Assembly: GCA_036011085.1 (NCBI GenBank)
Contig: DASCMS010000161.1
Coordinates: forward strand, 1 to 64,000
DNA length: 64,000 nucleotides
Direction: 5' to 3'
Source of the DNA: UBA8231 sp036011085
Lineage (GTDB): Bacteria > Latescibacterota > UBA2968 > UBA8231
The number at the start of each line of letters is the position of its first letter. Positions within the stretch are counted from its first letter, which is position 1. Below, piece by piece: positions 44,119-52,030 of the stretch. The position numbers were made by a program, and so were the translations under genes. The notes beneath the pieces were generated by a model. It was not told the origin of the DNA. It worked only from the letters and a program-made list of their open reading frames with translations, and searched no databases.

Positions 44119-44985
44119 CTACAGGTCGATGATCATGCCGTCATGGGCGAGCAGGATACCTCTGCCAGCCAGCTCGTCAACGATCTCGTCGTGTGGTGGC
44201 ACATGAACGAGACTGATATGCGAGCCGACGATGGTCGTGGCCTCGGTGAAGACGCCCGATTGGCGGAAGCTGGCCACCGTCTGTTCCAGCATGGCGAAGT
44301 TCTGGTGCCCCGACTGGGACGGATCGATCTCGCGTGGTCCGAAGGTGGCATCCAGCACGGCCAGATCGAAGGTGAAATCCGCGAGCAGTTCGACGGTCTC
44401 CGGCATGGGGCGTGACGAGTCGAGTCCATAGAAGATCGTCCTGCCGTCGCGTTCGATGATATAGTTCAGAGCTCGCTGTTCGAGCACCATGATCTTCTTG
44501 TTCACGCAGTGATCGGCCTGCACGGCGGTGATCGTGGCCTCACCGACCTCGAAACTCCTGCCCACATGGACGGCATGTGTTGAGATATTGGCCGGCGACG
44601 ACGCCGGGCCGAACTTCTTGGCGGTCTCCTGCCACTGGTGAGTGGCGGCAAACTGAAGTGCGGCCGTCACCATGTCGTTGCCGTAGACCTGCAGGGGATG
44701 GTCGAGCTCCCTGGCGAAGTCGATGATGGCCAGCGGCTGGAAGTGATCCCAGTGGCCGTGCGTGATGAGCAGGTGCCGGATCGCGCCCGTCTCGAGCCCT
44801 GAGCGCCGAATCTGCCGGTCGCCGTAGAAGTCGATGAGTATGTCCGGCAGAAGCGCCGCGCAGGAAGCGTAGCGCCTGTTCCGGCCGCCCAACCGGCCTA
44901 CCTCCGGCAGAAAGCCGGCCTGGTTCTCTTCGTCCTCTGGTGCCAGAAAGTCACCCGCCCCGGTCCCCATCAAGTGCATCTGCAT
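44119..44985 (-). CDS. Metallo-beta-lactamase-fold hydrolase
   Basis: A 288-residue MBL-fold protein. The metal motif HxHxDH is in LLITHGHWDHFQP, with later histidines in VQADHCVNKK, the bridging Asp in IFYGLDSSRP and a terminal His in TIVGSHISLVHVPP. It is probably a hydrolase of a phosphodiester or lactone type (PhnP/RNase-Z-like small-molecule group). ATG 44985 is chosen because AGGT sits about seven bases upstream; the longer frame overlaps unrelated sequence. It is the last gene of a minus-strand operon after the Gfo/Idh oxidoreductase. Confidence 0.87.
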   Translation of the reverse strand: MQMHLMGTGAGDFLAPEDEENQAGFLPEVGRLGGRNRRYASCAALLPDILIDFYGDRQIRRSGLETGAIRHLLITHGHWDHFQPLAIIDFARELDHPLQVYGNDMVTAALQFAATHQWQETAKKFGPASSPANISTHAVHVGRSFEVGEATITAVQADHCVNKKIMVLEQRALNYIIERDGRTIFYGLDSSRPMPETVELLADFTFDLAVLDATFGPREIDPSQSGHQNFAMLEQTVASFRQSGVFTEATTIVGSHISLVHVPPHDEIVDELAGRGILLAHDGMIIDL

Positions 44986-45020
44986 CGTCAATACCTGCGT
45001 TGTTGCGTTCACGTCCCCAC

Positions 45021-46109
45021 TCAGGAGCCGAACGGCTCGGCCTGGTCGCTTGTCCTCAACGCCGACGCTGCGGCCGAGACCACCTCCATCGCTCGGAGCC
45101 CGTCGTGATGCGTGACGGCGAAGGGCTCGCCGGAGGCACACTTGGCCACGAAATCCGCCACCTCCGCCTTGTAGGCGGGACCGAAGCGGCGGATGAACAC
45201 GGGTACGGGGCGGTCGTAGTCGCGCAGCGGGAAGGCGCGCTTTTCGATCACGTCGTGCTCCCGGCCGTAGGCTTCGAACCTCACCTTGAGCGGGTCGTCG
45301 TCAAAGTGGCCCACGTGAATGAGACCTTCCGTGCCGTAGAGTGTCGTCTCGTTGCGGTAGCCGGCCACGTGGTTGCGACTCACCTGAATCTGCGCCACGA
45401 CGGCGTCATCGCCGCCAAGCCACAGCTGGACGAAGGCGTCGTCGAAGTCCTCCTCGACGACGCCTTCGATTCTCTGGTTGTACAGTCTCGCTCCCATGCC
45501 GGTCAACGCCGTGGGTGACAGATCGGACAGCCACAGAATCTCATCGGCGTTGTGTACGCCCATGTCCGTGAGCAGACCGGCGCTCTGATACCCTGCCGGC
45601 GGCGGCTTGGGATCCTCCAGGACCGACACGACCTTGAACAGCGTACCGATGGCGCCGTCGTCGAGCAGCGCTTTCGCGCGCAGCAGGGGCGTGTCGTAAC
45701 GCCGCTGGAAGGCAAGCATCACCGACTCACTCCGGCCCTCGTCCAGCCATGCACCGAAGCTCCGCGCTTCCGCCAGCGAGTTTCCGAGGGGTTTCTCCAG
45801 CAACACGCGCATGCCGGCGTCCACAAGCGCCCTCGTATCACGCTCGTGATCAGCTGTGCGCGAGGCGACTACGGCAGCGTCCGCTACCCCGGCTGTGGCC
45901 AGAGCCTCGGGGCTGTCAAAGGCCTGCACCTTCCGGTCTTGACCTTCGCTCAGTTCAGCGGCCACCCGCTTCGCAGTATCCCCATGACGGTCGGCCACGG
46001 CCACCAGCCGACAGGTGCCGGACTCGTCTGCCACTTCCTGCACGTGGCGCGCGTGGAACCGCCCGATCCGACCCACGCCGATGGCGGCGACCTTCACCAG
46101 CGCCGACAT
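45021..46109 (-). CDS. Gfo/Idh/MocA oxidoreductase (inositol 2-dehydrogenase-like)
   Basis: A 362-residue sugar dehydrogenase. The N-terminus VKVAAIGVGRIGRFHARHVQ contains GxGRIG typical of inositol 2-dehydrogenases, and the catalytic lysine motif is VLLEKPLGNSL. LLTDMGVHNADEILWL matches the conserved GxHxxD region. It would oxidise a cyclitol or sugar with NAD+. GGAGGT precedes ATG 46109, which overlaps the stop of the propeller gene by one base (TGATG). Specificity beyond family is inferred. Confidence 0.9.
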   Translation of the reverse strand: MSALVKVAAIGVGRIGRFHARHVQEVADESGTCRLVAVADRHGDTAKRVAAELSEGQDRKVQAFDSPEALATAGVADAAVVASRTADHERDTRALVDAGMRVLLEKPLGNSLAEARSFGAWLDEGRSESVMLAFQRRYDTPLLRAKALLDDGAIGTLFKVVSVLEDPKPPPAGYQSAGLLTDMGVHNADEILWLSDLSPTALTGMGARLYNQRIEGVVEEDFDDAFVQLWLGGDDAVVAQIQVSRNHVAGYRNETTLYGTEGLIHVGHFDDDPLKVRFEAYGREHDVIEKRAFPLRDYDRPVPVFIRRFGPAYKAEVADFVAKCASGEPFAVTHHDGLRAMEVVSAAASALRTSDQAEPFGS

Positions 46110-47800
46110 CAGATACCTCCGTCCGTGGCGCCGGTAGCCGCGAAGGTGTCGTACGCACGCGCCACCCCGGCCTCGTCGAGCGCCTCGTGATGCACGCTGG
46201 CGCGTTGGACCTCGCCGAAGAACGTGGCGCCACCGCCGGTGAATCCTCTGGTTGTCACCGGCACATCGGATTCGACCAGTCGTCCCGCGGCCTGCCTTCT
46301 GCCGGCCAATCTGCCATCGATCCACAGTTGCAGCGACTGTCCATCGTACATACCCAAGAGGTGATGACGACCGGCCTCCAGTGGGCGATGGCTGGCGATG
46401 CTGCGCACACCGGATTCGGTGTTGACCAGAAAGCTTGGTCCGGGCACGGCGGCACAGAGTCCACCGTTGTGGCCGTAGTCGCAATAACGCAGGCTGAAGG
46501 CGCCGTCCTCTCCGAGGGTGTCGCAGCGCAACACTCTGCCATGGTAGGCCTCGCCCTCCCCATCGTAGAGAGGCGCGCCGTAGAAGAAGCGCCCGTCGAA
46601 GGCCCCGGCGTTATAGCCGAGGCTCACCAGACCGTCGGTGGTCCCCGCGTCGTACGACGACCAGGCGGCGCCATCGTCGAAGGATCGTGTGTTGTCATAA
46701 CGCAGAAAGTTGCAGTGATAATTCGATTGCCCTGGCTGAGCCTGCCGCGTCCACGGGCAGAAGTGGATGTAGCGACCGTCGAAGAAACCCCCGTCGAATC
46801 CGCCCGTGTCCAGGCCCCCGGTGTTGGCCGCGTCCCATCCTTCCCAGCTGTTGCCATCGGTGAACGGACGTCGTGTGTCATAGCGCACCATCGAGCTGTG
46901 GCCGTAGGCGCAGAAGTAGAGCCAGCGACCGTCGAACACGGCTCCCACATTCATGCCCAACCCGTGGGGTCTGGCGTCGAAAGCCTCCCAGCTACCGGCA
47001 TCTTCGAACTGACCCTGCGTGTCGTAGCGGACGACGACACCGTGCAGCAGCGGCACGAAGTAGATGTAGCGACCGTCGAAGGCGCCTCCGTCGAAGCACA
47101 CCGCCTCCTGGCCCAGAGTCTTCGTGTCGAAGCGTCGATAGCTGAGTTCATCGCGGAAGTTGCCAGCTGTGTCGAGGCGCAGGACCGTGCCACTGAGGCG
47201 ACTTTCGGTCAGCGGCTCTCCCGGTGTGCTCTTATACCCGGGGCAGAAGTACACGTGGCGGCCGTCGAAAGCGGCGCCCTGGGCCGAGTGGGGCAGGTCG
47301 GCGTCATAGGCGCTCCAGGCGTCCCGATCCTTGAACGAACCCCTGGTATCGTAGCGTAGTACACGGCTGTGGTAGCCGAGCGCATCGTCTCGTGGTGCGA
47401 AGATGACGTGACGACCGTCGAAGGCGGCGCCGTAATAGCAGACCGTGTTCTGACCATCGGTACCGCCGGCATCAAAGGCCTCCCACGTGGCGGGATCGTC
47501 AAAGTCACCGTGTGTGTCGCAACGCAGCACGTGACCGTGGACGCTGTCACGATTCTTGTGAGAGCGGATCGGACAGCCGTAGACATGACGACCGTCGAAG
47601 ACAGCGCCGTAGTACCCGGCACAGACCAGACCATCCGTCGTCGTGGCGTCGTAGGCGTTCCAGGTGGGGGTGTCGAGGAGCCGCCATTGAGACACCAGGG
47701 GCTGCATCGCTTCCACCCCGTCCTGCCCGGTCGTCACCCAGGCTTCGACGGTGAGATTCTCACCCCCTCGTGCCTGGTCGAGTCGCCACTTGTCTGCCAC
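46109..47800 (-). CDS. LamG-like domain apparently split by a seven-repeat beta propeller
   Basis: A 563-residue protein. The start (GGENLTVEAWVTTGQDG, then LVSQWRLL) is a LamG/concanavalin first-strand pattern. Seven repeats follow of about 45-60 residues, each with GAxFDGRHVYFxP, VLRYDTxGxF and W(E/S)AYDA. The end (GRHHLLGMYDGQSLQLWIDG then RLAGRR, and FFGEVQRASVHHEALDEAGV) matches the second half of LamG. So the propeller seems inserted into a jelly-roll. No signal peptide. It probably binds carbohydrate. It lies between the sulfatase and the oxidoreductase in one operon. Confidence 0.7.
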   Translation of the reverse strand: MADKWRLDQARGGENLTVEAWVTTGQDGVEAMQPLVSQWRLLDTPTWNAYDATTTDGLVCAGYYGAVFDGRHVYGCPIRSHKNRDSVHGHVLRCDTHGDFDDPATWEAFDAGGTDGQNTVCYYGAAFDGRHVIFAPRDDALGYHSRVLRYDTRGSFKDRDAWSAYDADLPHSAQGAAFDGRHVYFCPGYKSTPGEPLTESRLSGTVLRLDTAGNFRDELSYRRFDTKTLGQEAVCFDGGAFDGRYIYFVPLLHGVVVRYDTQGQFEDAGSWEAFDARPHGLGMNVGAVFDGRWLYFCAYGHSSMVRYDTRRPFTDGNSWEGWDAANTGGLDTGGFDGGFFDGRYIHFCPWTRQAQPGQSNYHCNFLRYDNTRSFDDGAAWSSYDAGTTDGLVSLGYNAGAFDGRFFYGAPLYDGEGEAYHGRVLRCDTLGEDGAFSLRYCDYGHNGGLCAAVPGPSFLVNTESGVRSIASHRPLEAGRHHLLGMYDGQSLQLWIDGRLAGRRQAAGRLVESDVPVTTRGFTGGGATFFGEVQRASVHHEALDEAGVARAYDTFAATGATDGGI

Positions 47801-47817
47801 GATGCTCGCCCCCTTCT

Positions 47818-49260
47818 TCAGTCGTCCAGAATATCCGGTCCATAGGGCGCCAACCGCAGGATCGGATAGTGGGACCTGAGCAAGGCTGTGTCCCCCGTGT
47901 CGCGAACGACCTGCCAGGCCTGACGCATCAATGATCGAACCCGGTCCTGCACGTCGCCATCGGCGATGCGGTTGTTCATCTCGTAGGGGTCGTCGTCCAG
48001 ATTGTAGAGCTCATCGAAGTCAAAGCCATTCCAGCACAGTTTCCACGGTCCGTCCCAGATCACCCGCTGTGTCAGCCGATACCGCCCGCCGTGATACTCG
48101 GCAAAACCCTGCGTGAAGTCTCCCGCCGATCCGGTGGAGTCTCGCAGAGCGCTGACAAACGACTTCGAGTCGGGCACGGTGATGGGCTCGGCGCCGGCCA
48201 GTTCCACCAACGTCGAGCACAGATCGTGCAGCCCCACGCGGGCCTCACTCACGACACCTGAGCCGATGCCCGGGCCGCTGATGACGAGCGGGATGTTGTA
48301 CACCTCTTCGAAACCGCTGACGTTCTTACAGTAGAGACCGTGTGCTCCGAGCAACTCCCCATGGTCGCTCGACAGAACCACAATCGTGTCATCGAGCTGT
48401 CCCGACGCTTCGAGGAAACCAAGCAGGCGGCCGTATTGCTCGTCGATCTCCGTGATCGAAGCCCAGTAGCACACGGCGGCTTCCTTCTTCTGACGCTCGG
48501 TCATGCCCTTCCAGGTGAGGCCTGCTTTGCGGTAGAGTCCGGGTTGTCCTGCCAGGCCGTCATCGATGTTCGGCGGCAGCTCGACGCTGTCCACATTATA
48601 CCGCGCGAAGGCCTCCTCGCCGGTGACGAAGGGATCGTGTGGCTCGGTGATGCTGACGAAGCAGCACCAGGGCGAGTCGCCGACCTGTGACTGCTGCAGG
48701 AACTCCATGGCCAGATCGGTCGTGATGCCCACACCACGTTGTTCTGGCGGCACATCGGTCACGCCGTAGAGCAGGGACTCGCTGTAACCCTCGGGCTTCT
48801 CGTTCATGCCACGTAACGTGAAGCTGCCGTCTGCCTTGGTTTCTGTGCTCACCGCGACGGCCCGGGAACGAAACCGCTCGCTCTTGCTGCCGCCATCCAC
48901 CTGCCAGCCGAAGCGGGCCAGATCATCCGTCCGCTCCACGTGCCACTTGCCGAAGTACCCCGTGTGGTATCCCGATGCCTCCAGGCGCTGCGCCCAGTGC
49001 GGCAGCTCGGGGCGCAGGTTACACTGGTCATCGTCGACGCAGTGGATGACCTCGAGCACACCGTGCGAGTGGGGCAGCCGACCCGTCATCAGACTGGCAC
49101 GCGCGGGGGAACAGACAGCGTTGGGGGTGTAGGCTCCAGGGAAGCGCACGCCCCGGGCGATGAGGCGATCGAAGTTGGGTGTTATGCAGGGGTGTTCGGG
49201 ATCGAGCACCCGCCCCTGCATCTGGTCGGTCATCAGGAACAGGATGTTCGGTTGGGGCAT
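47818..49260 (-). CDS. Type I sulfatase
   Basis: A 480-residue arylsulfatase-family protein. NILFLMTDQMQG gives the metal-binding Asp12; the active-site motif CSPARASLMTG has Cys50, to be converted to formylglycine by a sulfatase-modifying enzyme not encoded here. WHVERTDD and LSSDHGELLGAHGL supply further metal and substrate residues. It cleaves sulfate esters, probably from a sulfated polysaccharide or glycoside. ATG 49260 is used; the longer frame needs a TTG. No signal peptide is apparent, so it may be cytoplasmic. First gene of the four-gene minus-strand operon. Confidence 0.93.
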   Translation of the reverse strand: MPQPNILFLMTDQMQGRVLDPEHPCITPNFDRLIARGVRFPGAYTPNAVCSPARASLMTGRLPHSHGVLEVIHCVDDDQCNLRPELPHWAQRLEASGYHTGYFGKWHVERTDDLARFGWQVDGGSKSERFRSRAVAVSTETKADGSFTLRGMNEKPEGYSESLLYGVTDVPPEQRGVGITTDLAMEFLQQSQVGDSPWCCFVSITEPHDPFVTGEEAFARYNVDSVELPPNIDDGLAGQPGLYRKAGLTWKGMTERQKKEAAVCYWASITEIDEQYGRLLGFLEASGQLDDTIVVLSSDHGELLGAHGLYCKNVSGFEEVYNIPLVISGPGIGSGVVSEARVGLHDLCSTLVELAGAEPITVPDSKSFVSALRDSTGSAGDFTQGFAEYHGGRYRLTQRVIWDGPWKLCWNGFDFDELYNLDDDPYEMNNRIADGDVQDRVRSLMRQAWQVVRDTGDTALLRSHYPILRLAPYGPDILDD

Positions 49261-49375
49261 CGGCGTCTCGAGAGGAGGCAAGGGGGCGGAGCCGCAGGCG
49301 TGCGCCAGAGCTCCGTCGTATGTTCCAGTCCGTCAGATATTCACCCACCCTGCGGGTTGGAGTCAAACGCTGTTG

Positions 49376-50758
49376 ATGGACCTGTGCTTCGAGGAGGGTA
49401 CGCTGGTTCTGCGCGGCTGCCCTCGGCGTGTCGTGTCGCCCCACGGGTTTTCCTGGGACGAGCGTCGCGACGTGTACCGGACGCCGGCCTGCCGCTACCG
49501 TGAGGTCGTCACCTTGCTGGGTGCGGACGGGTCGCAGTGGCGCGACCAGGCCCAGGGCTACGAGCGGATCACCTGGTCACCGACGGGGACCATCGAGCCG
49601 CGTTCCTACCAGTCCGCTGCCATCGATGCCTGGGACGCCGCCGGCCAGCGGGGCGTCGTCGTTCTGCCCACCGGTTCGGGCAAGTCCCAGGTGGGCATCA
49701 TGGCTATCTGTCGATCCGGCCGCTCCAGTCTCGTGATCGCCCCCACCATCGACCTGATGAACCAGTGGTACGAGTTGCTCTGCGAGCATTTCGGCGAAGC
49801 CCGTGTCGGCCTCATGGGCGGCGGTACCCACGATTTGCGGCAGGTGACAGCCGCCACCTATCACAGCGCCTACCTCCATGTCGAGCACTGGGGTCATCGA
49901 TATGGCTTCGTTCTCTTCGATGAGGTCCATCATCTGCCTGGACCCCGCTTCCGTCACGCCGCGGAGATGTGCCTGGCCCCCTTCCGTCTCGGGCTCACCG
50001 CCACCCTGGAACGACCGGACGGGGGACACGACCTGCTCGACGGCCTCGTCGGTCCCGTCGTCTTTCGCCAGGAGATCGGCAACCTGGCCGGTACCTGGCT
50101 GGCCCCCTATCGACTGGAACGGCGCGAGGTCGCCATGGTGGCCGAAGAACGTTCCGCCTATCGTGTCGCCGAGGGAGAGTACCGCTCGTTTCTGCGTGAC
50201 AAGGGCGTGAGCCTTGCCTCCCCCGGTGGCTGGAACACCTTCGTGCGGCTGTCGGGCGCGTCGGGGCAGGGGCGGCGGGCCATGCGCGCCTATCGTGAGC
50301 ATCGGCGGATCGCCCTCGGCGCCTCCGGGAAGCGCCAGGTCCTCGAGCGGATCCTGAAGGATCACGACAGCGATCGGGTCCTCATCTTCACGCAGGACAA
50401 TGACACGGTGTACGACATCTCCCGCGACCTGTTGATCCCGGCTATCACGCACCAGACGCCGACGCGTGAACGCCGGCAGCTCCTGCTGGGCTTCAACGCC
50501 GGGGAGCACCTGGCGCTCATCACCTCCAAGGTCCTCAACGAAGGGGTGAACATACCGGCTGCCAGTGTCGCCGTCGTACTGTCGGGCTCCAGCACGACCC
50601 GCGAACACGTACAGCGCCTGGGGCGGATCCTGCGGCCTGTGAACGGCAAGCAGGCAGTGCTCTACGAAGTCGTCACAAAAGGCACCGTGGAGCGCGAGAT
50701 CAGCCGGCGCCGACGCCAGCATTCCGCCTACGACGACGGTCCAGAAGATGGTGAGTGA
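49376..50758 (+). CDS. XPB/Ssl2-type SF2 DNA helicase
   Basis: A 460-residue helicase of the XPB family. An N-terminal domain of about 75 residues precedes the helicase core: RSYQSAAIDAWDAA (Q-like motif), Walker A at residues 98-104 in LPTGSGKSQ, DEVHH at 182-186, LGLTATLERPDGG (motif III) and QRLGRILRPVNGK (motif VI). XPB opens DNA in eukaryotic transcription and repair and pairs with the Bax1 nuclease in archaea. Here the next gene, six bases downstream, is that nuclease family, so a paired function is very likely. ATG 49376 is inferred; it has only a weak ribosome site. Confidence 0.9.
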   Translation: MDLCFEEGTLVLRGCPRRVVSPHGFSWDERRDVYRTPACRYREVVTLLGADGSQWRDQAQGYERITWSPTGTIEPRSYQSAAIDAWDAAGQRGVVVLPTGSGKSQVGIMAICRSGRSSLVIAPTIDLMNQWYELLCEHFGEARVGLMGGGTHDLRQVTAATYHSAYLHVEHWGHRYGFVLFDEVHHLPGPRFRHAAEMCLAPFRLGLTATLERPDGGHDLLDGLVGPVVFRQEIGNLAGTWLAPYRLERREVAMVAEERSAYRVAEGEYRSFLRDKGVSLASPGGWNTFVRLSGASGQGRRAMRAYREHRRIALGASGKRQVLERILKDHDSDRVLIFTQDNDTVYDISRDLLIPAITHQTPTRERRQLLLGFNAGEHLALITSKVLNEGVNIPAASVAVVLSGSSTTREHVQRLGRILRPVNGKQAVLYEVVTKGTVEREISRRRRQHSAYDDGPEDGE

Positions 50759-50764
50759 TCTTCC

Positions 50765-51967
50765 GTGCTGACTCTGGACCTGCTGCGGACACGCGTGGAG
50801 GGCGGCTCCATCGCGCCACGCTACGTCGATGTCGGCCATACCGGCCACCTCCGTCTGGCCCGGGCTCTGATCGACATCCTCGCCGGGCATTCAGGTGACA
50901 CTCGCGGGTGCCTGCAGACCGCCCTCGAGGAATACGCCGGCGATCGCGTCAACTACCGCATTCAGCGGGGCCTGACCAAGCTGCTGCTCGACGACAGCTG
51001 CACCTTCGATGTCGCCGCCGTGCTGGCTCCCCAGGACTTGCGGCGATCCGTGTTCGCCGCCGCACGGCGGCACCATCCGGTGGTTGGCGACCCGGACCTG
51101 TTCCACGGCGCCGACCGGGCCCAGGTGCTGGCCGAGGCAGCGGCCGAACTGGGGCTGACCGTGGGCGAGGTGGACGACGGCCTGTACGCCGACCTGTCCG
51201 ACAACCACCGTCTTGTCAAATTCGATCCCCCCCCACCCGCGGCGCTGTTGGAGCGTTACAATGAAGCTCTGGCCCAGGCCATGCTGTACCGCTGCCGCCG
51301 TCTGTTGGTCGATGTGAGCGCCACCGAACCGGTGCGCTTCCGGCAGCTGTTTGCCGCCATCAAGCTGAACCGGCTCATCCATACGGTGACGCGTACCGAC
51401 CAGGGCTTCCGCATCGTGCTGGACGGCCCCATGAGCCTGTTTCGCCACTCCCTGCGCTACGGCGTGCGTATGGCGGCTTTCCTGCCATCGCTGCTGCAGT
51501 GTCGCGGCTGGCGCCTGCAGGCCGACGTACCCGACGACGAGAGCCGGGGATCGCGTCGCTTCAGTCTCGACGAGTCGGTGGGTCTCGTCTCGCATCACAA
51601 GGCGTGGACGGCTTACGACTCGCAGGTGGAGGCCACTTTCGCGCGTCGTTTCGAGAAGCTGTCCTCGGCCTGGACCCTGACGCGTGAAACCGACTTCGTC
51701 GATCTGAAGGAGTCGGTCCTGATTCCCGATTTCTCCTTCCGCCACGAGGACGGTCGCACACGAATGCTGGAAATCATCGGCTACTGGCGTCCGGAGTACC
51801 TGGCGCGCAAACTCGACAAGCTGCAGCGGGCCGGCCGTGTCGACCTGATGGTCGCCGTATCGGAACGGCTGAATGTCAGCCGTGAGGAGATCAGTGGTCT
51901 GCCGGGTGAGGTGATCTGGTTCAAGGGCCGTCTGGACCCGAAGGAAGTGCTGGTGCGGCTGGACTAG
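50765..51967 (+). CDS. Bax1/DUF790-type nuclease
   Basis: A 400-residue protein resembling the DUF790 family, which includes archaeal Bax1, an endonuclease partner of XPB. The N-terminus ending VNYRIQRGLTKLLLDDSCTF and the C-terminal region SVLIPDFSFRHEDGRTRMLE then IIGYWRPEYLARKLDK fit this family; Asp and Glu there are likely metal ligands of a PD-(D/E)XK-like core. It starts with GTG 50765, six bases after the helicase stop. In archaea the pair is implicated in nucleotide-excision-type repair. Whether this bacterial pair does repair or defence is not known. Confidence 0.85.
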   Translation: MLTLDLLRTRVEGGSIAPRYVDVGHTGHLRLARALIDILAGHSGDTRGCLQTALEEYAGDRVNYRIQRGLTKLLLDDSCTFDVAAVLAPQDLRRSVFAAARRHHPVVGDPDLFHGADRAQVLAEAAAELGLTVGEVDDGLYADLSDNHRLVKFDPPPPAALLERYNEALAQAMLYRCRRLLVDVSATEPVRFRQLFAAIKLNRLIHTVTRTDQGFRIVLDGPMSLFRHSLRYGVRMAAFLPSLLQCRGWRLQADVPDDESRGSRRFSLDESVGLVSHHKAWTAYDSQVEATFARRFEKLSSAWTLTRETDFVDLKESVLIPDFSFRHEDGRTRMLEIIGYWRPEYLARKLDKLQRAGRVDLMVAVSERLNVSREEISGLPGEVIWFKGRLDPKEVLVRLD

Positions 51968-52030
51968 CGCGGGGAGCAGGAAGGTCTACATTTCCCCCGC
52001 TTTCCCGTCCTCCTCACACCTGAGCCACCC

